The notes beneath the pieces were generated by a model that was not told the DNA's origin, did not search any database, and saw only the letters and a list, made by a program, of their open reading frames with translations. Positions 10,275 to 21,106 of a DNA stretch of 27,496 nt are shown in pieces. The first letter of the stretch is position 1; every line of letters begins with the position of its first letter. Made by a program: the position numbers and the translations under genes. The DNA comes from Thermomucor indicae-seudaticae (Eukaryota; Mucoromycota; Mucoromycetes; Mucorales; Lichtheimiaceae): assembly GCA_000787465.1 (NCBI GenBank), contig JSYX01000475.1, forward strand, positions 1 through 27,496, written 5' to 3'.

Positions 10275-11160
10275 TTAATCCCCGTTGGACTTTTTGCTTT
10301 CCAGATCCATGATTCGCTCGACACACTGCAATAGCGTGTCACCCTCTACATCGGGTCCAACGGACCCATACATATCTGCTGGATAAATCACCTCTTCCGT
10401 TGTCAGAAAGGCCGTCCGGAAAGACACATTCTTGGCACCCGCCAAATCCCATGCATGTGAAGCGACGAGATAAAAGTTCTATGCGAGAGAGAGAGAGAGG
10501 GACGGGTGAGTAAATAAAGCCCCTGATTTATCTACTCTGGTCTGTTGATCGTTATACCTCAATGCGTCTAGTCCTGTGGACAGCCAACCGCATTACTTCG
10601 GAATATACCTTGGGGTGGGGTTTGGATATCCTAAGGTCATCACAACTAAATAAATTCAACTCGCCTGTCTTCTCGTCATGAATGTGCTCTAAAAGGCCGT
10701 GCTTGCGGAGTAGTTCTGATGTGCCTTGGCTGCTTCCGTTCGTAACAATCCAGATATCCCAGCCGCGTTTTTTCAAGAGTTCAATCGCGTCTATTGCGGT
10801 CGCAGCAGGTGTCAGCTCACTAAAGGCATCCATGACATTTGCGATTTCTTCTGGATTTGGCTCAGGGAATCCTTCTATACGCAAGGAACGTGACAAAGTA
10901 GCCCTCAAAACTTTGAGCAATGGGCAATAACGCCCAGCGTGCGAAGTTCCAAAGTAGTCTCGGAGACCGGACCATAACCATTGATAAAATACGCGTTCTG
11001 CTTTCTGTTGGTCAGGCAAATAGGACGGAAAAGTTGCACGAAGACGATCAATGACCTTGTCGAATGAGTAAAGAGTGCCTGCAGGACGTCATTAACTCAG
11101 CGAAATGCCTTCATTCCCTACTTGTCAAGTACCAAAGAAATCAAATGCAACGGTTGGCAT
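10275..11160 (-). CDS. HAD-superfamily hydrolase, haloacid dehalogenase type II-like
   Basis: Exons 11133-11160, 10558-11078 and 10275-10478 give 250 aa. A tiny first exon codes MPTVAFDFF and is split inside the catalytic loop: the junction rebuilds DFFGTL with nucleophile Asp7. Motif II is VTNGSS, motif III lysine lies in SKPHPKVY, and motif IV appears as ASHAWDLAGAKN, a phrase typical of (S)-2-haloacid dehalogenases and fungal relatives. Family members hydrolyse 2-haloacids or, in many eukaryotic cases, unknown phosphorylated or carboxylic substrates; the cap-domain residues needed to choose were not checked. Intron 2 (79 nt) carries a (GA)n tract on the genomic minus strand as (CT)n, serving as its polypyrimidine tract. 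The gene lies 127 bp upstream of the GDSL gene's stop side, same strand, but a shared transcript is not implied. Confidence 0.88.
10484..10500 (+). repeat. (GA)n dinucleotide tract inside HAD intron 2
   Basis: A run of GA dinucleotides lies within intron 2 of the HAD gene; on the coding strand it is a CT run just before the CATAG acceptor and probably serves as the polypyrimidine tract. Confidence 0.6.
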
Positions 11161-11287
11161 TAGTCTGGTCTAATATGATTGTAGAACGTTGGGAAAACCA
11201 AAGCTTGATAAAGCATAGTTCGAGCAAGGGATTAAACTGAGTTTTTACTTATACCCATTAAACCCTAAATGGGCATATTGTCCTAAA

Positions 11288-12607
11288 TTATAGAGTTTTG
11301 TACATTGCGTCTGCAATAACTTGATGCGCTGCTGTAGTTGGATGCCAGTCGTCCCACCATAGATAGCTATCATCAAAGTGTGTTGAGAATGAAGTAAAAG
11401 AAACCCTAGAGCATGTCCCTTTTATACCGTTGATTTAATGCGTCGCAGTTGGCTCGATCTTTTTGACAAGCCGCCGTAGTGTTGAGGAGCTGGAACTCTT
11501 GTGGTGAAGATAGCATTCGCTGAAAGACGTCAGAGTCATCAAAAATCCTTATTTCGCTTTTCGCAGATGAATCAGCATCGGTGAGTGAGCGAAGCTTGGT
11601 ATTAAATTGCTGTATAAGCTCTCTTAGTTGATCTCGCTCCTCAGGCGCCAAGTTTTGGAAAAGAGGAAGATAGCCTATCGGTGCCAACCCAGGAAGTAGT
11701 AATGTACGCGCGCCTGAAAGTTCAAGTAATTGCCTCTTTGAACAGCCAGCGTGTCCTACTGGCTTAGCCTTCTCTTTATCTTTCCCTTTCCCACTTCCAT
11801 GTCCTCACCATTTCACGCCGTATAGACTCGATGACGCCATCGACAAGCGCTAGTCTTTCGGATGTATTGGTCGTCATGACAAATATGTCATGGACATCAT
11901 TCACGCCTTTGGCTTTTCGTGTTAATTGCTCTAAAACCACCCGGCATCCACCGCCCCCTCCCTATTTTTTTACCTGTCCAAATGATGTACAGCGATGGCT
12001 CATCTACCGGTACCTTCTCGTTCCGTAGAAAAAGATTGATTTGCTCGCCAATATCGGGTACGCTTCTATACGTGATGCTCTATAAAAACGAGAGTCACCT
12101 TTCAATTGAAGTTTGCCGAGTAGAAAAATAGGCGGGCGAGCGTTTACGTTGTTAGCTGTAGCTCCCGAATAAGCATAGTCATAAAGATCAGATCCATCCA
12201 ATTTAGCTAGATACTCTGCCCAAGTGGGTCCATTTGTCATGCGTCCCCTCTTTTTGTAAAGCGCCACAACAAGCGATCAGTGGGAAGCGGGTACGTACAA
12301 TCTGACAGCAAAGCTTACATAATCAGAATCGCGATATGACAGGGCATCGAGTGGTCCATCTCTGAATATTGGGTTTCCTCACGAATGAAATACGCCGTGA
12401 TGCACATCGATAGACTAGGTATACTTACCCATTCTCTGTCCACGAGTCTCCAAAGACTACAATGCTGCGATAGTGGCCTGTATAGCATGGACGAATGGTA
12501 GTACCCTCCGGATAAATTTGTTGATCTTTCTGGCAGCGAACATCGGTACCGCTTATAGCGTGAATCAGTAGAGACACGATAGTGCTTATAAGCAGAGCTC
12601 TGTCCAT
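11288..12607 (-). CDS. Secreted GDSL (SGNH-fold) esterase/lipase
   Basis: Seven exons (12429-12607, 12319-12361, 12148-12249, 11974-12079, 11809-11906, 11428-11735, 11288-11366) join to 304 aa. A hydrophobic N-terminus (MDRALLISTIVSLLIHAISG) is a probable signal peptide. The four SGNH blocks are rebuilt across exon joins: block I VVFGDSWTENG with nucleophile Ser55, block II SGATANN (oxyanion Gly), block III IIWTGVND (Gly and Asn), and block V DDWHPT with Asp284 and His287. The enzyme would hydrolyse ester bonds of lipids or acetylated polysaccharides outside the cell; it resembles fungal GDSL acylhydrolases of the carbohydrate-esterase type, but substrate is not readable. The block III join puts WTG before VND and supports the intron at 11907-11973. 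The intron at 12080-12147 was chosen because it alone keeps the frame into RSVPDIGEQI. A TATAAAT motif sits 45 bp upstream of the ATG. Confidence 0.9.
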
Positions 12608-12651
12608 TCAAGGAGCAACCTGTAAAAAGTAGGCTTCCCCGCAGTTTATTG

Positions 12652-12658
12652 ATTTATA
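12652..12658 (-). promoter_or_regulatory. TATA box of the GDSL esterase gene
   Basis: TATAAAT on the minus strand, 45 bp before the start codon at 12607. Confidence 0.5.
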
Positions 12659-12659
12659 A

Positions 12660-14634
12660 AGCAGGCGGCATAAAACACCACAAACAATGCCATGAGTCTA
12701 AGGAGTATCAGCCGGCTTAGCCGAATAGCAGTAAAGGGCATGGCGCTCTCAAGTTATAATACAAGTCAGCCCCTTGTCTTTACCAAAATGTCGTTTCGCC
12801 GGAAAGGGTGGGGGAGGGAAGAGATATAACAGTAACAGGTCATGCATTGTTATGCTCACGTCATGCAATACGCCATCGATCGCATAAATGCATGCAGTTG
12901 GTGTTCCCCTGTCCTAAACATCCACGCATGTTGTTACGATGAGACCATGTGGATTCATAAAGCTTGGAGAGGAGTAAAAAACAAATAAGGGAAAAAACTT
13001 AAAGACACCCATTGCTGCAGTAACGGTTTTCGGCAGTTAGCAGTAAGTGGCGCAAAGCTTTGGCAGGTTTGGTTTCAAAGGAGTGCATACAAAATGTACA
13101 CGATATCGGGAGAACGGATGTGATTAATGGATTGCGACATTCGCTTGGAAGAATAAAACGGGAAACGCGTTACTGCCCAACATCCCGTGCTCCTAGTTTC
13201 ATGTGCAATGCCGTTACATTTAGTTCGAACCACCCATCAGCAACGACGACTTAGGTTACAGTTCGGTCGTCTTGAATGTGGTTGATCATGGACAGATCTG
13301 CAATCCATAGGTGAGGATTCGCAACAATCGTCTGATGCTTTTCGGCGTCTTGGCCGTAGAATCCAAAGGGTCGCAAAACAAAAAGCTGTTTCTATGTCGC
13401 CAGACACTGCTGATGGGTGATAGGGAAGATGAATACTGCTGTAACCTCGCAACGACAATCAGTAGACGAAACTGCTCGTCATACAAATGCATTGAGCGTC
13501 TTGGAAGCAGAAAAAGTTATTCTCTTGACAGCTCGTGAAAAGAAGAGACAAAAGGTTCAGACATGGTATTTCTACCACGATGTGTCAACATATAGCGGGT
13601 TTTCAAGCCGCATCAGCAACACGGACCTTCAGTTATCATCAACACCTTTTGGTCTCCGATACGTACATGCGCAACGGACTCGAACCCATGACCTTTCGCA
13701 TGGGAAACTCAGTCGCTAACGAAACATGCACGCACCCAAAATCTGAAAAATTTGTGCCTGAAGATCATGATGTGAAAAAACATGATTACGTCATCATTTC
13801 CTTTAAAGGGACAGGTCGTTGCCCTCTGGAATTTTTTCCCGTCTCGCATTGCTTGCCATCAGGCGAAAAACCGCGTCGTTGGTGGCAGATAGAAGTTGCT
13901 CATTTGATGTTTATTCTCGAATGCAAAGTCCTGCTGTGGAGCTCCAGACCAGCGATAAAATTATTTTTCGTAACGCGTGTGCAAAGAGAATCCGAACCTG
14001 ACATTTGAAGTCGTGCATCGAGATGCGTAAACCCATGGGAGCAAAGGCAAGCTTAGGTGCAGATCTATTGCGCAGTACCAAGTTGGGTACTTCTTTCGTT
14101 CGCGTAACAACGCATGGTAAATATTCTTTTTCTCGATTTTGAAGCATCAGACAGCCCAGTGTTGTTGTCTTCCGTTTGACATTATCGCCGGCTTTCTTCC
14201 GCGTCAGTTCGACCATTAGGTGGTCTGAAACTATACAATTGTAAAAGCACCAATATCACATACTGGACGAATTATCTCTTGGCCCCTCCAATTTGTTTCG
14301 TCCGCCATATATGCGGACAAGAAGATTCATGATCTGCAGCAATTAACTGTGGAACCCCAGACCTTCACTTTTGGAGACAAGCCGATGACTGTGGTGCAAC
14401 TATGGTCCGTTAGCACAACCACAGATAACGTGTAGTTCGTATATGATTATTCGTATTCTCTATAACAAATAGCGCTCGTTTTTGCAGATCCGTTCTTAGT
14501 GCGTCGCACAGCTTTGACACGTCGATCACTGAACACACGTTCAAATTTTATTGGCCACTGGTCAAGGCGCTAAATTTAAATTGCAAAGTTCGGGCCTGTC
14601 CCTGCTCGCCGTTCGTTCTTCAACTCGTTTCATC
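12660..14634. other. Long gene-poor interval
   Basis: No protein family is recognised. The longest frame (13535-14008, + strand, 157 codons) reads as unstructured sequence and has no conserved pattern or splice support. A tRNA-like block is at about 13665-13730 on the minus strand. An imperfect inverted repeat around 14388-14425 (CTGTGG/CCACAG ends) may be chance. The last part presumably holds the phosphomannomutase promoter, where no clear TATA motif is seen. Confidence 0.4.
13665..13730 (-). other. tRNA-like remnant with pol III B-box
   Basis: On the minus strand, GGTTCGAGTCC (13676-13686) matches the pol III B-box/T-loop consensus exactly. It is preceded by AAGGTC, a typical variable-loop phrase, and about 33 bp earlier by TAGCGACTGAG, an A-box with at least one mismatch. 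The acceptor and T stems do not pair properly and the D arm is too short, so this is not a functional tRNA as I read it. It may be a degenerate tRNA, part of a tRNA-derived short element, or chance. Confidence 0.3.
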
Positions 14635-15673
14635 ATGGTTTCTGTTACCGATTTCGCTGAACGCACGCATCCTGATACCATTGTGCTGTTTGATGTAGAT
14701 GGCACACTTACCCCCGCGCGCCGCGTACGGACATTGTTGCACATCAGCCCTACATCTTATGCATTAACCCGTCCTCCCTGATCTCATTCAAATAGACAGT
14801 TTCCCAAGAGATGCTGGACACCTTGGCTGAACTGCGCAAGAAGGTCGTTATTGGCTTTGTCGGCGGATCAGACCTGAGCAAGCAGATGGAGCAGCTTGGT
14901 GATGATGGTATGTAAAAAAGAAAAAGGTACGATTTTTGTAGATTACAAGTGAGCTCTGACGTTCCTTCTATTTGATCCGGTAACAGTTTTGAACAACTTT
15001 GATTATTGCTTTGCTGAGAACGGCTTGACGGCTTACCGTTTGGGCGAAAAAATGGCCTCGCAGGTATGTATATCGGGCAACTTGAGGAGCCGCCTTTTGG
15101 GATAATTTGCTTATTTGGGCAAAATGACAGAGCTTCATTGAGTGGATCGGTGATGAAGAATATAACAAGCTTGTCAACTTTATTCTGCGGTATATTGCTG
15201 ATATGGATCTTCCAAAGAAGCGGTGAGTGGGAGTGATGGGCACTCGCATTGGGCTTCGACTAAGTAATCCTTTGTTTAGGGGTACATTCGTTGAATTCCG
15301 CAATGGTATGATCAATGTATCTCCTATTGGTCGAAACTGCTCCCGCGAGGAACGTAACGAGTTTGAAAAGTATGATTTGGAACGAGGTCTTCGGAAGAAG
15401 TTTGTAGAGGACCTCAAGGCAGCTTTCCCTCACCTTGCTCTTACATACTCGATTGGTGGCCAAATCTCGTTTGACGTATTCCCAACGGGTTGGGATAAGA
15501 CGTATTGTCTTCGTCATATAAAGAAGGAAGGCTTCAAAACGATCCACTTTTTCGGTGACAAGACTTTTGATGGTGGCAACGATTACGAGATCTACAATCA
15601 CCCTGACGTTACAGGACATTCTGTCACTTGCCCTGAAGATACAATCCGCATTTTGAAGGAATTATTCCCTTAG
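14635..15673 (+). CDS. Phosphomannomutase (PMM/Sec53 family)
   Basis: Exons 14635-14724, 14796-14907, 14987-15063, 15131-15222 and 15280-15673 join to 254 aa, the usual length for eukaryotic PMM. The HAD-type catalytic loop FDVDGTLT supplies nucleophile Asp20 and acid/base Asp22. Other family marks are [11 protein letters not shown], the YCFAENGL segment, MINVSPIGR in the cap domain, [10 protein letters not shown] and the metal-site loop [14 protein letters not shown]. The enzyme converts mannose-6-phosphate to mannose-1-phosphate in the cytosol, the step before GDP-mannose, which feeds N- and O-glycosylation, GPI anchors and mannan; the yeast enzyme (Sec53) is essential. All residues checked are intact, and introns are 57-79 nt. 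The next gene (GST) is convergent, 359 bp away. Confidence 0.96.
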
Positions 15674-16032
15674 AATCTTGCATTTCTATTTAAAGAAGAA
15701 GCATCTTTTTTATCTTTATGACTTATAGCTCGTCATGGGAGGAAACAAAGTCAAAAAGAACTGCCTAGCATATTTACTGGCTGTGGTGATGTATATGTAA
15801 CAAAGAAGTTTACATCTACTGCAGATTGCTGGACTTTTCCATATCGTCGAATGCAAAATATCACTTCATAAACACACTGATCGAAGCTCATTGTACTTGC
15901 ATTGAAGTTCGGAAATGACTTAGATACTAACGAAACGACTTTGCACAAGCATGCTGAATGTTCAACTCAACTTATTGGTCGAAAGAAACTTGGGTATATC
16001 AAACTTGTTTATTTTCGTAATAGACCATACAA
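15674..16032. other. Convergent intergenic region between PMM and GST genes
   Basis: Holds the 3' ends of two convergent genes. It is AT-rich, with short T-rich runs after the PMM stop that could serve 3' processing. No gene seen. Confidence 0.5.
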
Positions 16033-17008
16033 TTAGTTGCCAAGGATTCCGGGTTCTTCAGGAAGGCTGGCAATAAAGTCCTTCAAGTTGGGGCGAGCTT
16101 CGAAAGCTTCTACGAACTTCTTGAGGTTGGGGTATGCCTATAGTTTCACGAAATGTCAGTTTCCGCATGATAAACTGCATCCCCACGGTTTCACGTACCT
16201 CCAATTTCTTGGTTGCGCGCTCTTCCCAAATGGCGTGGTAGACCATGAAGTCGGCAATAGTAATCTTTATAGGACACGGAGGAAAAAATGAGTTGAAGTA
16301 ACTGATGGAAACAATGTTTTGTCCGTGACATACCTCTGAGCCCAAAGCGTATGGGCCATCGTGGACGCCGTAAATTCTGTTCATGCGTTCAGCAGCCTTG
16401 GGGAACTCTTCATTAATGTGCTTCTGTTTCATTTCCTATACGAAATGAAATAAGGACGTTAGAAGACTCGAACGTACTGTTTCGTGTTTCCCCTTCGAAG
16501 GCCAAACATACGTCAGTAGCGTTAAAGATGAGCTTGGTGATGGAACGGTGCCAATCGTCAGCCAAGTCCAAGGTGGCGTCGACAAAGTACTGGTCTTCAT
16601 CGTTGGTGGCAAGGTACTTGCCTAATATTGTCATTGATGGATCAGCAAAAGCAAAGACTTCTGACACGAACGGTAAAACGAGAAGACTCACCAAGCTTCT
16701 TGGCAACATAGCGCATGATGGGAATAGTCAAACCAATCAGCTTGCCTTCACTGGTTTCAAGCAAAGGAAGAGCGCCGAAGGGGTACTTGCCAGTGGCCAA
16801 GATTGCTTCCTTGTCCTTGGGCCAGTCCTCGCTCTTTTGGAGGACGTATTCGTATGGAAGGCCAGTGTCTTGCAAGAACCAACGGACAATCTGACCGCGT
16901 CCCTTGGCTGAACAAGTTTGACTTGAGTTTGAGGAAGAAACGACGGATCGATTGTTACTTACTGCCCAAAGCAAAGTAGCGAAGCTTCAAACCGGTGAGT
17001 TCAGCCAT
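16033..17008 (-). CDS. Glutathione S-transferase, sigma-like
   Basis: Six exons (16963-17008, 16692-16907, 16512-16621, 16334-16435, 16199-16264, 16033-16137) join to 214 aa, typical for a cytosolic GST. The N-terminal thioredoxin-like domain has KLRYF with the probable catalytic Tyr11, GQIVRWFLQDTGLPYEY, and FGALPLLE with the cis-proline that binds glutathione. The C-terminal helical domain contains ITIADFMVYH, the N-capping box motif of GSTs, and ends near LPEEPGILGN. Tyr at this site and overall shape fit sigma-class or related Mucoromycota GSTs; substrate cannot be told. The enzyme joins glutathione to electrophiles in the cytosol. A TATATATA tract lies about 63 bp upstream of the ATG. 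The first junction (GGC A|CC) gives a Thr and is the least certain. Confidence 0.92.
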
Positions 17009-17070
17009 TCTGTTTGTAGGAGAGGAAAGCGAAAAATAATGCCAGAACAAAGTCTGCATGGGGGGCTCTG

Positions 17071-17078
17071 TATATATA
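17071..17078 (-). promoter_or_regulatory. TATA tract of the GST gene
   Basis: TATATATA about 63 bp upstream of the GST start codon at 17008, at a distance like that of other TATA motifs in the window. Confidence 0.5.
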
Positions 17079-17323
17079 TCCTATTCATGTACGCGTTCTG
17101 CTTCTGAAAATTGGCCCGATCAGCATGGATTACTAATACTATAGGACCTGTATTGCTGAGCAGCCCGCCTTTTGCGACGTATTACGAATATGGCGCCGGT
17201 TTTCAAAGCGACATGATGTTACACGAAATCAACGAATCTTGAACCTTGTAGCCCATTGATTATTCATCCTCGATTGAAGATTAAAACAGAATCAACTGCT
17301 TCGACGACTATGCTTTACTGTAG

Positions 17324-17545
17324 GAACTTGCGCAGGTCGTAGACTTTATTGAAATTAACTTCCCTAAGTATGCAGACGCGGATGTAGAATTTTCGACTCT
17401 GCAGGTCCCTGCAGAACAATCCAGACCAGCTGCGAGCCTGCCAGGCGACGTTGTACGTCGGAATATGCTAGAACGTTTAACAAATCCGCGCAAAATGGTT
17501 CCTCTGGAAGTAACTGTGTTACTGTTCATGCAAGCTTGGACATGA
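17324..17545 (+). pseudogene. Orphan exon-like fragment, unknown protein
   Basis: A 73-codon open frame without ATG starts directly after a good 3' splice site (TTTACTGTAG) and ends with TGA. Its translation looks protein-like rather than random: ELAQVVDFIEINFPKYADAD, then phrases such as EQSRPAASLPGD and NMLERLTNPRKMVPLEV. I cannot match it to a family and found no upstream exon with a start codon. It may be the last exon of a decayed or undetected gene, or a chance frame. Confidence 0.3.
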
Positions 17546-19395
17546 AACACTTGGTTCCCGAGACATCCGCCCTTGCATATCATCAGACTTTCGCTCCAGT
17601 TTACGATTGACACTTTGAGGGCGTCGCTTAAGATTTGTCTCTGTAAAACCTTGATGTTCCACTGCAAATTTAACTAACACGCGTACTTGACGGAGAAATG
17701 TCATTCTGTTGTCATATCTTCTGCATAAAACCGAACTAGTGACAACAAGTTTTCTTCTCGTCTTCGCTGAGAAAGAAAACCTAACGCTTTGCTCATACGA
17801 AGCGTGCTGATACTTTGTATCCCTTCAAACATTCGCAGCCTTGAGTTGTCCTTATTTGTTGTATGATTGAGAGGCGTATGCGGGAAAGCTGCCATGACTG
17901 GAGCAAGCAGACAACTTCACTTCGGACCAAATAAAAGTCAAAGACTATCAACTGCCTCGTCATCATAGATACCCGAGACCACAGGAGAAAACTATGTAAA
18001 AGCAAGTATATACTAAGGTTCAATTAACATGGGGGATGGGCCAATACGGAGAGGCAAGGGTTTGTCGTGATCGCTGTATGATTTACCAATAATCTTTTTT
18101 CCTACCACGTCTGTCGGGAACGTAACTTAGCGATAGATGTAAGGAACACAACAGTCTGAGAAAAAACTCAAACATAGGATACCACGTCATATTGGAGACC
18201 ATTACAGGTGTAATCTAAGCTGATGGGGTTATTGAATCATCTTCCGGCTAACGTTTTCTTGGCAATGGAGCAGATTCGCATTGCACCGCGACGATGGATG
18301 CATTAGCAAACACGATGGTCACTCAGGCGGCGCGAGCGCCGAAGCAGTCGAGCACTTTGAAGAAGACAGTCCGCAGAATTCTACCTGACTACAGAAGACC
18401 ATCGAAAATGGAAGCTTAAAACTGGGAAATAGTGGAAGATACTTGTATAGTTCGGGACGTCAATACTCTCAGGAGCGTTTAGTGCACTCTTTTGTCGTGT
18501 CTCATTTTGACACAGTACACATTAAACAGGAGGTGTTTGCTCAAGAGAAGCTGGTGAAATACAACGAAAAAGCAGATCCACTGCTGCTTAAGATATTCGC
18601 TATCGCACAAACAAGTTCGACGGGCACATTTTGCAAGGAACTCGTGCAAAGTTCGATAAACCGCGTTCATGGCGAAAAGGGGAAGCTACAATCGCAAGAT
18701 TCAAGTTGATTGCGACCAAGTACGAGGTAGTAGCAACTATGCAAGCAGAAAATCATAAACCGCGCCGTCTGATCCACTAACTAGAAATGGCCGGAAACTT
18801 CTGTCTGTCCTCTTGCGGAGTCCCTGGCCGTTACACCCATTTCAGATTCATTGTCGATCGCCACGTTGCCGACCCGATAAACGTAATTTGCGCTTTCTGC
18901 TTAGTCTATCATGTTAGTCTATCGCTGATATATAACAAGATACAAAAGGTGATTTTCGTTTTGTGGGTCGATAATAAGGAAACACATCAGTCTGATTTCA
19001 TGTTCGGCGCTTCCCGATTCTATTTTCGATTCTACTTTCGAGGAAATCGATCGGAGCGGCGGCCGCATGTAGCAACGACAGTCCAGACTGCGTTTGATCC
19101 ATTTCGAACTAACTGTTACTCCGACTACCATATAGAGTTCTGTTTTTGTTTTTGTTTGCAGATCTTTTTTTTTTAGTCCGGAACGCGGACCGTGACAACA
19201 AATGAAATGTCTCAGCTTTTCTTGGCAACGATACTAAAGAAGCAAAACAGAAAGATTTGCTAAAATTATCTCGTCGCGGAAAAAGGGCAAATTCGCTTTA
19301 TCCAGAAAGATCTGGGCGTAAGCCATTGTGCTCCCTTGTCCCTTTCCTAGCCTTCGCATAAAAAAATACCCAGTTTTTAGTGTCTTTTCAGCGAA

Positions 19396-19402
19396 TATAA
19401 AT
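19396..19402 (+). promoter_or_regulatory. TATA box of the chitin deacetylase gene
   Basis: TATAAAT, 71 bp before the ATG at 19467, followed by a CT-rich leader (CTTCTTCTCTCCTCTTTC). Confidence 0.6.
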
Positions 19403-19466
19403 TAAGATGGTCTCCTTTGGCACGGGTGCGGCTTCTTCTCTCCTCTTTCTTTAATAACTTTCGACG

Positions 19467-20893
19467 ATGATCGGGAATCACCGTATACTAGCCATATCCA
19501 GTCTGTTTACGTCTGCGTTCCTGTACGCAGAGGCTAGCGTTGTTACGAACTTTACGACCACAAAAACAGATCCAACCAACATTTCGATCCCCAATATCCC
19601 ACAAACCACTTCATACGATGTGGCTACTGAGTGTACCTATTACACTTCGCCGTATACGATCAACCAAGCCGAATGGCCGACCATTTGGGATATTGCCACG
19701 ACGAACGGCATGAACACCAGTCAGGAGTTCCAAAACTTGTACAATTCGATTAACTGGTCCCAGGCACCCAACATCCAAGTTCGAACGATGTCTGCTGCCG
19801 GTGGTTTGGACATGACTGGTTACGATACCGTAAACGATCCAGACTGTTGGTGGTCCGCAACACAGTGTGTGAAGCCGAAACATCAAGGTATCAACCCAGA
19901 CATTTCTGCTTGTCCTGAGCCGGAAACTTGGGGTTTGGTGAGTTCTCTCTCCTCCTTTTTTCTTACATACTATCCCTCTTTCTCCCCTTTTACGCTCCTT
20001 TTTTCTTCGTCTCTTTACTGCTGCGTGCTAATCAGGTGTCCCTCCTTTTTAGACTTATGATGATGGACCCAACTGTTCGCACAATGCGTTCTATGACTTT
20101 TTGCAACAAAACAACCAAAAGGCGACCATGTTCTATATCGGCTCGAATGTTCTCAACTGGCCTTACGGTGCACTCCGTGGTCTGAAGGACGGTCATCATA
20201 TTGCGGCTCACACTTGGTCTCATAGGCAGATGACAACCCTGACAAATCAGGAAGTTCTGGCTGAATTGTATTACACTACAAAGGCTATCAAATATGTCAC
20301 GGGTGTCACTCCACTTTACTGGCGTCCGGTAAGCAAGCCCTTCCTTTTGTCATGCTGGACAACTGATTAACAAGCTACATTGCCTGTCTTAGCCTTTCGG
20401 TGACATTGATGATCGTGTCCGATGGATTGCCACCCAGCTGAACCTGACTGCTATCATTTGGAACCTTGACACGGACGACTGGGCTGCCGGTGTGGTCCCT
20501 GGTGTCACTCAACAAACGGTCGACCAAAACTACGAGAACTTCATCACCATGGGTACAAATGGCACTTTTGCCAACACGGGCAATATCGTCTTGTCCCACG
20601 AGATCAACAACATGACCATGACCTTGGCTATGCAACACTATCCGGAAATCAAGAAGGCTTACAAGCATGTCGTGGACGTCGCCACCTGCATGAACATCTC
20701 TCACCCATACGTCGAACAAGTCATTACCTACCCCACTTTTGATCAAAGTGTGAATGAGAACGCCACGACTGCCACTGGTTCTGGAGTTGTGCCAGGTGCA
20801 TCCCATTCACCCAACGCTGCTACCACTATGGCTTATCCATCTGTGAGCCTCTTGCTGGGTGCCTTCCTACTGTTCTTCTTTAATCACTTTTAG
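19467..20893 (+). CDS. Chitin deacetylase (carbohydrate esterase family 4), GPI-type
   Basis: Exons 19467-19937, 20053-20328 and 20393-20893 join to 415 aa. A signal peptide covers about residues 1-23. The NodB domain carries all CE4 motifs: TYDDGP (Asp160, Asp161), HTWSH (metal-binding His210 and His214), RPPFGD (248-253, rebuilt across intron 2), DTDDW (275-279) and IVLSHE. The C-terminus has a Ser/Thr/Ala-rich stretch and a final hydrophobic segment (SLLLGAFLLFFFNHF), as expected for a GPI-anchor signal. The enzyme removes acetyl groups from chitin to make chitosan at the membrane or wall, a main wall polymer of Mucoromycota. Many N-x-S/T sites suit a secreted glycoprotein. The intron before TYDDGP is the longest of this gene (115 nt). 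Confidence 0.96.
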
Positions 20894-21106
20894 ACTAGCC
20901 AACCCTTTCTTTTTTCTTCATCTGTCTGTGTTAACGAGTCGTGTGCATTTCATTAAAACTCCTTTGGTCTTTTCTTGCCTGAAACCTTATCGGAGTCAGA
21001 TGCTTCGGGAAACAAAAAAAGACCGCTGCAGAAGAGTCTGAAAAAAAGCATTAGAGGTTTGCGACTTCGTTTTCCGTTTGTTTCTCGGTTTTCGGAAACG
21101 CGAGTA

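Larger units (their letters stand above)
17009..19466. other. Gene-poor interval between GST and chitin deacetylase
   Basis: Contains the divergent promoters of the flanking genes, an orphan exon-like stretch at 17324-17545, and a GC-rich perfect hairpin at 18328-18341 (CGGCGC-GA-GCGCCG). Frames at 18443-18709 and 18787-19176 are open but show no family pattern; the second ends in a run of F and C codons from T-rich sequence. Nothing else is supported. Confidence 0.4.

Noticed and set aside
12083..12147. Open reading through the GDSL gene as coding sequence (NVNARPPIFLLGKLQLKGD)
   Set aside because: Reading through shifts the frame away from the conserved DIGEQINLFL and IIWTG blocks; removing 12080-12147 as an intron restores both in phase.
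13535..14008. 157-codon open frame on the plus strand
   Set aside because: No family resemblance, no splice support and unstructured composition. It overlaps the tRNA-like block on the other strand. Probably a chance frame.
18328..18341. Perfect hairpin CGGCGC-GA-GCGCCG
   Set aside because: Short and with a two-base loop; nothing nearby suggests a terminator or binding site, so it was left as a note in the interval description.
18443..18709. 88-codon frame (VHIKQEVFAQEKL...) on the plus strand
   Set aside because: Composition is plausible for protein, but there is no splice site logic, family match or promoter; too weak to call.
18787..19176. 129-codon frame upstream of chitin deacetylase
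   Set aside because: Ends in F/C-rich low-complexity from T-rich DNA, has no family pattern and is followed closely by the promoter of the next gene.
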